Assembly: GCA_964550025.1 (NCBI GenBank)
Contig: CAZJYI010000057.1
Span: 1-64,000 of the forward strand
Length of the DNA: 64,000 nucleotides
Origin: CAZJYI01 sp964550025
GTDB lineage: Bacteria > Verrucomicrobiota > Kiritimatiellia > UBA8416 > CAYOBW01
Direction of reading: 5' to 3'
The notes under the pieces are model-generated. The model had not been told where the DNA came from. It did not search any database and worked only from the letters and a program-made list of their open reading frames with translations. Positions 44,736-53,916 of the stretch are shown in pieces; the stretch's first letter is position 1; each line of letters opens with the position of its first letter. Both the position numbers and the translations under genes were made by a program.

Positions 44736-47700
44736 ATGAGAGATATGGCCATTCACGTATCAGCAATTGTCGCACTGACGTTGACCGTGGTGCCTCCAAT
44801 CGGCGCCGAATCGAGAACGGCGGCGGCTGTGCTGAAGGAGGCGGATGTGCGCGGCGGACTGGTGGTGCACGTGGGATGCGGTACGGGTCGCCTGGCGGCT
44901 GAGTTTGGGGAGCGGGACGGATACCTGGTGCATGGGCTGGCCTCCGACATGGAGGACGTCGCCGCGGCGCGGGAGCGCATCTTCCAGCGCGGCCTGTGCG
45001 GCAAGGTGTCGGTGGAACCGTGGCGGGGGAAGCGGCTCCCTTACATTGACAACCTGGTGGACCTGGTCGTGGTCTCCGCTTCAGCCGCCGTCGGCCGCGG
45101 CGAGATTCTGCGCGTGTTGGCGCCCGGCGGAAAGGCCGTGTTCCCGGGGGCGGACGGCGCCGAGGACAAGGCCGCACGAATCGTCAAACCGTGGCCCGGG
45201 AGCATTGACCGCTGGACGCACTATCTGCATGGACCGGACAACAATGCGGTTGCCGGGGACCGCGTGGTGGGGGCCCCGCGCCGGATACAGTGGGTGGCCG
45301 GTCCGCGGTGGACACGCCATCACAACTACTTGAACAGCGTCAGTGCGGTGGTTACGGACGCGGGGCGTCTGTTCACCATCGTGGACGAGGCGTCCCCCGC
45401 CAACATGAATCTTCCCGGAAGATGGTCGATTGTTGCACGGGGCGCCTTCAACGGCGTGAAGCTGTGGGAGAAGCCCATGGGCTCGTGGGTGTCACACCGG
45501 TTGCGGTTTCGCTCCGGACCGCCGCAGGCACAGAGGCTGTTGGTGGTTTCGGGCGATCGGCTCTACGTTCCGCTCGGCCTGGGTGAGTCCGTTTCGGTAC
45601 TCGACGCGGCCACGGGGGAGACCGTTGCGGCTTTTGTCGATACACGCGGTGCCGAAGAGATCGTTCTGGTCGGGAACACACTGCTTGTGCTCAAGGGGAA
45701 TGCCGTCGCTGAACAGGCACTCACCGATCCGTCGGCAAGAAAACGGTACGGGTTTCCCGTAGAGAAGACGTTGGTGGCGGTGGATGCGGACAGTGGCAAA
45801 CCAACGTGGAGCTGGACACCGGACAGCGATCCCCTGCCTCTGACGCTGGCATCGGACGGCAGCAACGTTTGCATACGCCTGGCCGGGGGCGTGGCCTGTC
45901 TCGACATTGACACCGGAAAGGAGCGCTGGCGGCATGGAGTGGAGAAGCCGGTAGCTCAAAGAAAGACCATCTCGTACGGGAGAGACAACCTGGTGATGGC
46001 TGACGGGGTCGTCGTGTGCAACCTGAACGGCAAGCTGACGGCCCTCTCCGCGAAAGACGGCGGGAAGCTGTGGGAGTGCCCGCTGGGCAGTTCCTTCCAC
46101 GAACCCGTCGACATATTCGTCATAGGCGGATGGGTGTGGCACAAGGTGGGTCACGCGGCGGACCCCATGCGAGTACCTCCCGATCAGCGTGAGGCGAGGG
46201 ACCTGCATACCGGGGAACTGAAGCTGCGGGACGATGCGCCTCTCCACCTGGTGTCGCAGGGGCACCATTTCCGGTGCTACCGCGCCAAGGCGACCGAGCG
46301 GTTCATCATCATGGGCAAACGGGGCGTGGAGATGCTGGACTTGGCCGGGAGCAATCACTCGAGGAACAACTGGGTGAGGGGCACCTGCCAGTACGGCGTC
46401 ATGCCGGCCAACGGACTGCTCTACGTTCCGCCTACCTCGTGCGGTTGTTACACGGAGGCAACGCTTCGAGGGTTCTGGGCGTTTGCGCCGGCGGCTTCTG
46501 CCGGATCGAGGGCCGCGGAGCGGATCGAGGAGAGCGAGAGGCTGGAGAAGGGGGCGGCATACGGCTCGATTGGTGCTGCCGTCTCCGGCAGTTCCGAAGA
46601 CTGGTGCATGTACAGGCATGATCCGCTGAGGAGCGGCGTTGCCTCGACGAAGCTCCCATCAAGGCTGAAGCAGGCGTGGTGTACGGAGCTTGGCGGGAAG
46701 TTGACTCAGCCGGTAGTGGCCGGCGGTCGGGTCGTTCTGGCCGACAGGGACGCCGGCATCGTGTATGCTTTGGACGCCGGGAGCGGGAAGCCGCTATGGA
46801 GGCACGTGGCCGAGGGACGGGTTGACTCGCCTCCTACGCTCCATGGAAACACCGTGCTTTTCGGCAGCGGGGATGGGCGGGTCGCCTGCCTGCGGTTGGG
46901 TGACGGGGCGCAGGTGTGGCGCTTCACGGCAGCGCCGGTTGACCTCCGCACGGTGGCCTTTGAACGCCTGGAGTCGGTCTGGCCGGTGAACGGGAGTGTT
47001 CTTGTACTGGACGGTACTGCCTACGCGTGTGCCGGCCGGTCGAGTTGGATAGACGGAGGCATGGTTCTCTATGCGCTTGATCCCGTCTCCGGCAAGGTCC
47101 TTCACTCGCGCCGGATAAGGAGTACTCACCCGAGATACAAGGCTCAGGAAGACCCGCAGAGCGTGCATATAAAGGGGCATCTCTGGACGGACTACAAGAC
47201 CTTCACCCAGTCGGACATGAGCGACACGTACTCCATGACGGGCGGCCTGTCGGATGTTCCCGTGAGCGATGGTGAGCATGTCTTTCTAAGGCACCTCATG
47301 TTCAGCCGGGAGCTGAAGCGAAAGTCGGGAGAGACGAGGCAGCTGTTCTCGACCTCCAGTCTATTGGATGGAGCGGAGCACCACCGGTCGGACTGGGGCC
47401 TTGGCACGGGCGAGCATGACCGGATGCCGGCGTCGCGTCACAAGGGAGGCTACTCCAGGTTCCATATCGAAGACCAGCAGAAGACCGCACCCCACAGAAC
47501 CGATCAGCCCACCGGACTGATGCTGGCGTTCGAAGGCAACGTCGTCTGGGGCGTTTCGCGGGACGGTCGTGGAAATCCGGTTGGAAAGTACGGCCTATTC
47601 AGAAAGAGCCTGGATACGTCCGTGGGGAAGAAGCCGTGGAGGAGGAACCTGTCCGCGCGGCCGCGGGCCATGCTGAAGTCGGGCGATGCGCTTGTGCTGG

Positions 47701-47918
47701 GAGTGATGCCGGTAGAGAGGCCCGCAAGCGATCCACATGCGGCGTATGACGGCAGGCGCGGCGGATCCCTGTGGATCTGCTCCGCGGGGGACGGCGGGAA
47801 GCTCGCCGAGTACGCCCTTTCGTCGCCGGTGCGCTGGGATGGCATGGCCGCCGCGGGCGGGCGTTTGTATCTGTCTACGATCGATGGCCGGATCACCTGC
47901 ATGGGGCGGGACGAATAG
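44736..47918 (+). CDS. Exported methyltransferase-like domain fused to a PQQ/BamB-type beta-propeller
   Basis: 1060 residues from the ATG at 44736 (MRDMAIHVSAIVALTLTVVPPIGA), preceded by GGAGTAGGGG. Residues about 30-150 form a class I SAM-methyltransferase-like Rossmann domain: VVHVGCGTGRLAAEFG (motif I), GLASDMEDVAAARERI, and LRVLAPGGKAVF (motif after the beta-4 strand). From about 165 onward are PQQ-type propeller repeats (VLDAATGETVAAFVDTRGA, LVAVDADSGKPTWSWTPDS, VACLDIDTGKERWRHG, YALDAGSGKPLWRHVAEG) in two blocks split by an Ala-rich linker near 595. SAM is not expected in the periplasm, so the first domain may be a structural or inactive relic. It follows the DUF1080 gene in one transcription unit. 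Confidence 0.82.
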   Translation: MRDMAIHVSAIVALTLTVVPPIGAESRTAAAVLKEADVRGGLVVHVGCGTGRLAAEFGERDGYLVHGLASDMEDVAAARERIFQRGLCGKVSVEPWRGKRLPYIDNLVDLVVVSASAAVGRGEILRVLAPGGKAVFPGADGAEDKAARIVKPWPGSIDRWTHYLHGPDNNAVAGDRVVGAPRRIQWVAGPRWTRHHNYLNSVSAVVTDAGRLFTIVDEASPANMNLPGRWSIVARGAFNGVKLWEKPMGSWVSHRLRFRSGPPQAQRLLVVSGDRLYVPLGLGESVSVLDAATGETVAAFVDTRGAEEIVLVGNTLLVLKGNAVAEQALTDPSARKRYGFPVEKTLVAVDADSGKPTWSWTPDSDPLPLTLASDGSNVCIRLAGGVACLDIDTGKERWRHGVEKPVAQRKTISYGRDNLVMADGVVVCNLNGKLTALSAKDGGKLWECPLGSSFHEPVDIFVIGGWVWHKVGHAADPMRVPPDQREARDLHTGELKLRDDAPLHLVSQGHHFRCYRAKATERFIIMGKRGVEMLDLAGSNHSRNNWVRGTCQYGVMPANGLLYVPPTSCGCYTEATLRGFWAFAPAASAGSRAAERIEESERLEKGAAYGSIGAAVSGSSEDWCMYRHDPLRSGVASTKLPSRLKQAWCTELGGKLTQPVVAGGRVVLADRDAGIVYALDAGSGKPLWRHVAEGRVDSPPTLHGNTVLFGSGDGRVACLRLGDGAQVWRFTAAPVDLRTVAFERLESVWPVNGSVLVLDGTAYACAGRSSWIDGGMVLYALDPVSGKVLHSRRIRSTHPRYKAQEDPQSVHIKGHLWTDYKTFTQSDMSDTYSMTGGLSDVPVSDGEHVFLRHLMFSRELKRKSGETRQLFSTSSLLDGAEHHRSDWGLGTGEHDRMPASRHKGGYSRFHIEDQQKTAPHRTDQPTGLMLAFEGNVVWGVSRDGRGNPVGKYGLFRKSLDTSVGKKPWRRNLSARPRAMLKSGDALVLGVMPVERPASDPHAAYDGRRGGSLWICSAGDGGKLAEYALSSPVRWDGMAAAGGRLYLSTIDGRITCMGRDE

Positions 47919-48031
47919 AGATAGGGAAAGCGGTGGCTGCCGGTTGACGATCGGGCTGTGAGGCGGCACGCGGTGCGTACCGGCTTCGGCGTCGCACGTC
48001 TCCGTCTCTCCCATCTTCCCGCACGAACGGA

Positions 48032-49630
48032 CTACGTTGCCGGCAGGTCGATGTGGAAACGGGTCCATTGGCCGGGGGCGCTTTCGACGGAGAGCCGTCC
48101 GTTGTGGTCCCGGATAATGCCATGGCTGATGGACAGGCCGAGGCCCGTGCCGCGATCCCGCGGCTTGGTGGTGAAGAAGGGATCGAACATGCGTTCGCGG
48201 ACAGCGGCGGAGATCCCGGGACCGCGGTCTTCTATCGTGATGCGTACCAGGGGACCGGCCGAGGGGCCTGACACATCTCCGCTGCATGCGGATGCGATCT
48301 CCTCCGCTGTGATGGCAATTCTCTTGTCGTCGTGATATGCCGGGTACTTCTCGTTGAGTGCGTCGCAGGCATTGGTCAGGATATTCATGATCACCTGCTG
48401 AATCTGTTGCATGTTGCAGCGGATCGCCGTCAGCGACCGCGGAATATCGATGGTCAGATCGATGTGGTTATGGCGCATAATGGTGCGGATGAGGGAAGCC
48501 GTGGCCTCGAGCATCTCGGCGACGTCGGTCTCCCGGTGGGTTGCTGACTGCTCCGCCCGGGCGAAGCGCAGCAGGTTCCGCACGATCACCGCCACGCGTT
48601 GCGTCTCGTGGATAATCTCACCGGCGAGCTCAGTGTTCTTGGCTGTATCGCCGCCGTGGTCCTTGATCAGTTCGGCGTAGTTCATGATCCCCATGATGGG
48701 GTTGTTGATTTCGTGGGCAATGCCGCTGGCAAGGGTCCCGATGGACTCCAGCTTCTGCGACTGACGGAGCTGTGCCTCCAGCATGACCTCGCGCGTGATG
48801 TCGCGCTTGACGGCGACGTAGTTCACGATGCTGCCGTCGCTACCCCGCACGGGGGATATCACCGCGTCTTCCTGGTAGAGCTCCCCGTCTTTCTGGCGGT
48901 TCGTGAAGCGGCCCCGCCATGTGCCGCCTTCCGCAATTGTCCGCCAGAGATCTTGATAGAACGCCTCGTCGTGCCTGCCGCTCTTGAGCAATCTCGGGTT
49001 TTGGCCGATGGCTTCTTCGCATGTGTAGCCGCTCGTCCGTTCGAAGGCGGGGTTGGCGTACTCGATGGTCCCGTCGGCATCGGTGATGACAATGACCTCG
49101 TCCGCCTGGTCGATTGCCGTCGCAAGTCGACGCAAGTGCGCCTGACCTTCGCGACGCTGCCGGCGCACCTGCGTATCCCGGAGCTCGCGGTCGATAGCGG
49201 GAAGGAGACGTGCGAGGTTGTCCTTCATCAGGTAATCGTGGGCACCCGCTCGCATCGCCTCGACGGCCAGGTCTTCGCCCATAGTGCCCGAGACCAGGAT
49301 GAACGGGATGTCAAGGTCGAGCCCCTGGCAGATGTGTAGTGCTTCGATGCCGCCGAAGCCGGGCAGGCTGTAGTCACAGAGTATCACGTCCCAGGGCAGT
49401 GCAGCCAGTGCGTCACGCATCGCGGAAGCGCTGTCGACGCGCTGCCAGCGGATCGCATAACCCTTCTTCGTGATCTCGCGCGCCAGGAGTTTCGCATCGA
49501 GCTCGCTGTCTTCGACGATGAGTACATGAAGCTCGGAGGACGGCTCAGTTGTCGACGTCCCGTGGTCGGCAGGGGGAGACATCGCCGATGGCGGAGGCGC
49601 CGGTTCGCCGGTTGCTGCTCTGTTTTCCAT
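48032..49630 (-). CDS. Hybrid sensor kinase: receiver, PAS, HisKA, HATPase
   Basis: 532 residues from the ATG at 49630 (a GTG overlapping the upstream stop at 49657 is also possible). An N-terminal receiver domain (VLIVEDSELDAKLL, DVILCDYSLPGFGG with the phosphoacceptor Asp, ILVSGTMGED, DYLMKD), then PAS (ADEVIVITDADGTIEYANPA), HisKA (GIAHEINNPIMGIMNYAELI, His phosphoacceptor) and HATPase (NILTNACDALN, IEDRGPGISAAVRERMFDPF, GTGLGLSISHGI). It probably relays signals from the response regulator and kinase encoded just upstream. Last gene of the 51.2-48.0 kb operon. Confidence 0.92.
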   Translation of the reverse strand: MENRAATGEPAPPPSAMSPPADHGTSTTEPSSELHVLIVEDSELDAKLLAREITKKGYAIRWQRVDSASAMRDALAALPWDVILCDYSLPGFGGIEALHICQGLDLDIPFILVSGTMGEDLAVEAMRAGAHDYLMKDNLARLLPAIDRELRDTQVRRQRREGQAHLRRLATAIDQADEVIVITDADGTIEYANPAFERTSGYTCEEAIGQNPRLLKSGRHDEAFYQDLWRTIAEGGTWRGRFTNRQKDGELYQEDAVISPVRGSDGSIVNYVAVKRDITREVMLEAQLRQSQKLESIGTLASGIAHEINNPIMGIMNYAELIKDHGGDTAKNTELAGEIIHETQRVAVIVRNLLRFARAEQSATHRETDVAEMLEATASLIRTIMRHNHIDLTIDIPRSLTAIRCNMQQIQQVIMNILTNACDALNEKYPAYHDDKRIAITAEEIASACSGDVSGPSAGPLVRITIEDRGPGISAAVRERMFDPFFTTKPRDRGTGLGLSISHGIIRDHNGRLSVESAPGQWTRFHIDLPAT

Positions 49631-49653
49631 CGCCCGTCTCCCGTGGTTCCGTA

Positions 49654-50073
49654 TCACACCGGCGGGGGCTGGTTCAGCACCAGCCAGTACATCCCAAGCT
49701 GACAGACCGCTTCCACGAACTGGTTGAAATCAACAGGTTTGCGAACGTAGCTGTTTGCACCGCCCCGGTAGCTCGACGCGATGTCGTCTTCTTCCTCTGA
49801 AGTGGTCAGGACAATGACGGGAATGGCCGCCGTGCGCTCGTCGGCACGAATGCGCCGAAGCACTTCGTGGCCGTCCATGCGCGGCAGCCGGAGGTCGAGC
49901 AGTACGAGGGCAGGCAAGGAGCGCTGCGGAAGACCGTGCAGGTAGTCAACAGCCTCCTGCCCGTCGCGCGCAACGTGGATCTTGTTGGCCAGTCTGCACT
50001 TGTCGAACGCGCGACGAGTGAGCTTGACGTCGTGCGGATTGTCTTCCACCAGCAGTATTACGCGTGTCTCCAT
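49654..50073 (-). CDS. CheY-like response regulator (Rcp1 type)
   Basis: 139 residues. Single receiver domain with VILLVEDNPHDVKLTRRAFD (acidic pocket), ALVLLDLRLPRMDG (phosphoacceptor Asp), IPVIVLTTSEEEDD (Thr) and YVRKPVDFNQF (Lys). Such Rcp1-like regulators pair with phytochrome-type or PAS kinases. It lies 3 bases after the kinase at 50077-51234 and ends overlapping the next gene's possible start. No output domain is present, so it presumably acts by protein contact. Confidence 0.93.
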   Translation of the reverse strand: METRVILLVEDNPHDVKLTRRAFDKCRLANKIHVARDGQEAVDYLHGLPQRSLPALVLLDLRLPRMDGHEVLRRIRADERTAAIPVIVLTTSEEEDDIASSYRGGANSYVRKPVDFNQFVEAVCQLGMYWLVLNQPPPV

Positions 50074-50076
50074 GGG

Positions 50077-51234
50077 TTACCTCCCAAGCGTGAAGTAGAA
50101 TGTGGCGCCCTTCCCGGGTTCGCCTTCGGCCCATACGCTGCCGCCGTGGCGGTGGACAATTCGTTGGACCGTGGCCAGCCCGATGCCGGCGCCTTCGAAC
50201 TCGTCCTGACGATGAAGCCGCTGGAAAGGTGCGAACAACTTGTCACTGTAGGCCGCGTTGAATCCGGCACCATTGTCACGCACGTAGTAGACGGGCTCGC
50301 CGTCCGGATTCAGCGTTCCCACTTCCACTTCTGCGTCGGCAACGTTTCGCGTGAATTTCCACGCGTTGCCGAGCAGGTTGGCAAAGATCACCCCGACCAG
50401 CCGCGCGTCCCCGTGGGCCGTCATACCGTCAGCGCAGGTGAATGCCACACTGCGCTCGGCGTGCTGACGCCTCAGGTCATCGGCGATGTCCTCCGCGAGT
50501 GCCCGGATGTCTATCGAGTCGCGCGTCATTGTCCCGCGCGATGCGCGAGACAGCGCGAGCAAGCCGTCAATGAGCTTTCCCATCCTCCCGGCGGCCTGGC
50601 GAATGCTCTTCAGGTAGTCGAGTCCGTCCTCGCCAAGCTGGTCTGAGCAATCCTCGATCAGCGCATAGCTGAAACCGTCGACGGCGCGCAGCGGTGCGCG
50701 CAGGTCGTGTGCCACGGCATATGAGAATGCCTCCAGCTCCCGGTTCGTGTTGCTCAATTCCTGCGTACGCCTGCGGACCTCCTCTTCCAGCCGATCGCGA
50801 TGCCTGGCGAGTTCCTCCTGGGCCTGTCGGCGTTCGGTGACATCCATGAAGGTGCCGATGAACTGGGTGACGGCCCCGGATTCGTCGCGCGAGAAGACGG
50901 CGTCCCGGGACAGACACCAGGCCCAGTGGCCGTCCATTGTCCGGAAGCGGTACTCGATCTCGAATGTCTCGTCCTCGCGATCATTGACGACCTGGTTCAT
51001 GTGCTCCAGCACGAGCGCAAGGTCATCCGGATGGAACAGGGCCAGCATCGCTTCCGGCGTCATCTCTTCGAAGTCATCCAGCGTGTATCCAAGCAGCTCT
51101 GTGTACTGGTTGTTGATGAAGACATTCCGTTGAAGCGTCACGTCGTAGATGTAGATACCGTTCAGCAAGGAGTGGAGGACTCGGCGACTGAAGTAGTCAC
51201 GTTCCCGCAATGCGCTTTCGGTTTCTTCACTCAT
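50077..51234 (-). CDS. PAS-domain sensor histidine kinase
   Basis: 385 residues from the ATG at 51234 (the longer start is TTG). Parts: PAS (about 20-135; GIYIYDVTLQRNVFINNQYT, FIGTFMDVTERRQAQ), a coiled linker (EELARHRDRLEEEVRRRTQE), HisKA (FSYAVAHDLRAPLRAVDGFS, phosphoacceptor His) and HATPase (FANLLGNAWKFT, YYVRDNGAGFNAAYSDKLF, GAGIGLATVQRIVHRHGG). The HDLRAPLRAVDGFS form is typical of phytochrome-like kinases paired with Rcp1 regulators. No transmembrane segment, so cytoplasmic sensing. First gene of the three-gene operon. Confidence 0.92.
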   Translation of the reverse strand: MSEETESALRERDYFSRRVLHSLLNGIYIYDVTLQRNVFINNQYTELLGYTLDDFEEMTPEAMLALFHPDDLALVLEHMNQVVNDREDETFEIEYRFRTMDGHWAWCLSRDAVFSRDESGAVTQFIGTFMDVTERRQAQEELARHRDRLEEEVRRRTQELSNTNRELEAFSYAVAHDLRAPLRAVDGFSYALIEDCSDQLGEDGLDYLKSIRQAAGRMGKLIDGLLALSRASRGTMTRDSIDIRALAEDIADDLRRQHAERSVAFTCADGMTAHGDARLVGVIFANLLGNAWKFTRNVADAEVEVGTLNPDGEPVYYVRDNGAGFNAAYSDKLFAPFQRLHRQDEFEGAGIGLATVQRIVHRHGGSVWAEGEPGKGATFYFTLGR

Positions 51235-51436
51235 GACAGCCCACAAAGGTATCGATGAGAGCTCAGCTTCTCCGGGTCTCCGCCCTGCACGTTTGGTGCT
51301 GGACCGAAGCGTCCTCCTCCAGAGTTGATCCTATGTGAAACCGGAATACCGGTCAAGTCTGAGGGGCGCAACGCGCCACTGCGAAACGGTCCTTGCGAGG
51401 CGGGGTTTGTCGCACTATGGTGACGGCAACCTGGAA

Positions 51437-52915
51437 ATGAACCACATCACCCCAGCAGCCTGTTCGATGGGCATCTGCGAAGCCCTGCGAGAGAGCCGGG
51501 TCCAAGGGTATCTTATCCTGCAGGACAGACGGCTGATTCTGGCGAACGCGGCTATCGAAGAAATGACCGGGTACGCGGTCGAGGCCCTGCAGGGGATGAC
51601 TCTCGATGCGTTTGCCGCGCTGTTGAGTCCTGACGATCGCGCCCTCTTCCTCGAGGGTTACCGTCGCCGGATAGCCGGCGACCCGGAGGTGGCACCACTC
51701 TACGTTCGCATTATCGGCCGATCTGACGACGCGCGCATGGTCGAGATGTATCCAGCCCTGGCGACCTACAACGGCGCCCCGGCTCTCCACGTCGCGGTTA
51801 TCGACGCAACAGAGCGGAGCCGGGCCGCGCGCCTTCTGGTGCAGAACGAGGAGGCGCTACGGCTCATGTTCGAGGGCGCGCGCGATGCGATTATCTGGGC
51901 CGAACCCGAAACCGGGACCATCGTGCGCTGCAATCGCATGGCGGAGGAGCTCACCGGGTGGGCGCGCGAGGAGCTCATCGGTCAGTCGCACTGGAAACTG
52001 CATTCGCCGGAAGACAGGGAACGGTATGCCGAGGTCTTCCGGAGACATGGCGCCGCCGAGGCTACCGGTCCGGTGGATGCCGAGATCGTCACTCGATCGG
52101 GAGAACGCCGTGCCGTGCTCATTACGTCGGGGATCGTGGTTGTCCAGGGGAATCCTCTTCTCCAGGGGATCTTCCGTGACGTCACTGACGAAGTGGCTGC
52201 CACGGAGGCTATGCGGGCGGCGCACGAGGAGCTGGAGGCGAGCGTTCGCGAGCGAACGGCGAAGCTGGAGGACGCGAATGCATATCTGACCACCGTGTTC
52301 GAAACGTCGCACGACGGTATCCTGGTTGTGGATGCGGAAGGCCGATTCGAATATGGGAACCCCGCGTTCTTTCGTACGTTCGGTTGGCCTGAAGACGAGC
52401 TCATAGGCGAGTTCTTCATGAAGGTCGTCCCTCCCGACCTCCACGAGTACATGTACGGCAAGTGGGGAGAGGTGCAGAGCGGGCGCGGAGCGCCGTACGA
52501 AACTGAGATCGTGCACAAGGACGGTCAGCGTCGCGCGCTGGAGAAGATGTGCGGCCGTGCGAATTCGCTCTACAACGTCGACTGTACCTGCCGGATATCG
52601 GGAGATGCCGCCGTCCGGGATAACACCGTGGCGACGCACCTCTATCACATAGCGCGGGAGGCGGTGGCCAATGCGGCCAGGCACGCCGGATCGAGGTCGA
52701 TCGTAGTGTCGCTGAGCGGCGGGGAGCGCGGGTGCCTCACCGTTCAAGACAGCGGGACGTGGCTTGACAGGGGGGACGACGGTGCAAAAGGGGTTGGTCT
52801 GCGCATCATGCGCCACAGGGCCGACATCATAGGGGGCGAGCTGCGAATCGAGCACGGAGAAGGCGCGGGCACCCGGGTGCTGTGCGAGTTTCCGAACGTC
52901 TCCGCCGTGGACTAA
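51437..52915 (+). CDS. PAS-PAS-PAS histidine kinase-like protein lacking the phosphoacceptor (HisKA_3) region
   Basis: 492 residues from the ATG at 51437 (a GTG at 51335 would add 34 residues of poor coding character). Three PAS domains: about 20-130; about 145-260 (LMFEGARDAIIWAEPETGTI); about 285-380 (VFETSHDGILVVDAEGRFEY). The frame then passes from VHKDGQRRALEKMCGRANSL straight to HATPase of NarL type (YNVDCTCRISGDAAV, TVATHLYHIAREAVANAARH, GVGLRIMRHRADIIGGEL). The H-box/dimerisation helix region that normally sits between them (roughly 100 residues) is missing in frame. It may sense but not autophosphorylate in the usual way. Divergent from the kinase operon; its stop overlaps the stop of oppF. 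Confidence 0.85.
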   Translation: MNHITPAACSMGICEALRESRVQGYLILQDRRLILANAAIEEMTGYAVEALQGMTLDAFAALLSPDDRALFLEGYRRRIAGDPEVAPLYVRIIGRSDDARMVEMYPALATYNGAPALHVAVIDATERSRAARLLVQNEEALRLMFEGARDAIIWAEPETGTIVRCNRMAEELTGWAREELIGQSHWKLHSPEDRERYAEVFRRHGAAEATGPVDAEIVTRSGERRAVLITSGIVVVQGNPLLQGIFRDVTDEVAATEAMRAAHEELEASVRERTAKLEDANAYLTTVFETSHDGILVVDAEGRFEYGNPAFFRTFGWPEDELIGEFFMKVVPPDLHEYMYGKWGEVQSGRGAPYETEIVHKDGQRRALEKMCGRANSLYNVDCTCRISGDAAVRDNTVATHLYHIAREAVANAARHAGSRSIVVSLSGGERGCLTVQDSGTWLDRGDDGAKGVGLRIMRHRADIIGGELRIEHGEGAGTRVLCEFPNVSAVD

Positions 52916-53916
52916 CCCGCATTCTCCACCCGGTGGCAACTCACGAAATGCTCGTCGCCGATCCGGCGCCAGGTGGGGGCTTCCTGTTTGCAGCGTTCCG
53001 TGGCGAGGCGGCAGCGCGGGTGGAAGCTGCAACCGGTGGGCAGGTGGCCGGCATCCGGTGGCGAACCGCTGACGCGGATGCGCTCGGGGCGCTTGCCCGG
53101 CGTCACGCGCGGGACGGCCGACAATAGCGCTTCCGTGTAGGGATGGCGTGGTTCGGCAAGCAATGTGTCGCGCGGGGCCGTTTCTACGAAGCGTCCCGCG
53201 TACATCACGGCGATGCGGTCGGCGACGTAGCGTACGACGCTCAGGTCGTGCGAGATGAACAGGTAGGTGAGGTGGAACTCCTCCTGCAGGTCCTTGAGCA
53301 GGTTGAGAATCTGCGCCTGCACCGAGACATCGAGCGCGGAGACCGGTTCGTCAGCGACGATGAACTCGGGCCTCAGAACGAGGGCGCGCGCGACGTTGAT
53401 GCGTTGACGCTGGCCGCCGCTGAAACTGTGCGGGTAGCGCCGCATCATCTCGGGCTGGAGACCTACCTTGAGCAGCGTCTCGGCGACACGATCCTGCAGC
53501 TCGCCTCCGGAGGCCGCGTTGTGCACCACGAGGGGCTCCGCCACGTTGCCGAGAACGGTCATGCGTTCGTTCAACGACGAAAAGGGATCCTGGAAGATCA
53601 TCTGCATGTGGGGTCGTACGCGCCGGCGCAGTTCCGCCTTGCTCAATGCGTGCAGGGCAATGCGTTCGCCGTCGTGCCGGGAGAGGTGGACGGTACCGCC
53701 CGTCGGCTGGTAGACGCGCAGCAGCGAACGGCCAACCGTTGTCTTGCCGCAACCGCTTTCGCCGACCAGCCCCAGCGTTTCGTTGCGCTTCAGGTCGAAG
53801 GTGAGACCGTCCACCGCCTTGATGTAGCCGACCGTTCGCCGCAGAAAGCCCCTCTGGATGGGGAAATGCTGCCGCAGATCGCGGATTTCGAGGAGGGGCG
53901 TCTGCTCAGTGCTCAC
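52912..53916 (-). CDS. oppF: Oligopeptide ABC transporter ATP-binding protein OppF
   Basis: 334 residues from a GTG at 53916, preceded by GGGAGG and overlapping the oppD stop. Walker A GLVGESGCGKTTVGRS, Q-loop MIFQDPFSSLNERMT, signature FSGGQRQRINVARAL, Walker B FIVADEPVSALDV, H-loop FISHDLS. The C-terminal oligopeptide-transporter Cys motif (TGCSFHPRCRLATERC) fits the Opp/Dpp subfamily that may carry an Fe-S cluster or zinc. It works with OppD to energise import. Convergent with the PAS kinase, with stops overlapping by 4 bases. Confidence 0.95.
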   Translation of the reverse strand: MSTEQTPLLEIRDLRQHFPIQRGFLRRTVGYIKAVDGLTFDLKRNETLGLVGESGCGKTTVGRSLLRVYQPTGGTVHLSRHDGERIALHALSKAELRRRVRPHMQMIFQDPFSSLNERMTVLGNVAEPLVVHNAASGGELQDRVAETLLKVGLQPEMMRRYPHSFSGGQRQRINVARALVLRPEFIVADEPVSALDVSVQAQILNLLKDLQEEFHLTYLFISHDLSVVRYVADRIAVMYAGRFVETAPRDTLLAEPRHPYTEALLSAVPRVTPGKRPERIRVSGSPPDAGHLPTGCSFHPRCRLATERCKQEAPTWRRIGDEHFVSCHRVENAG

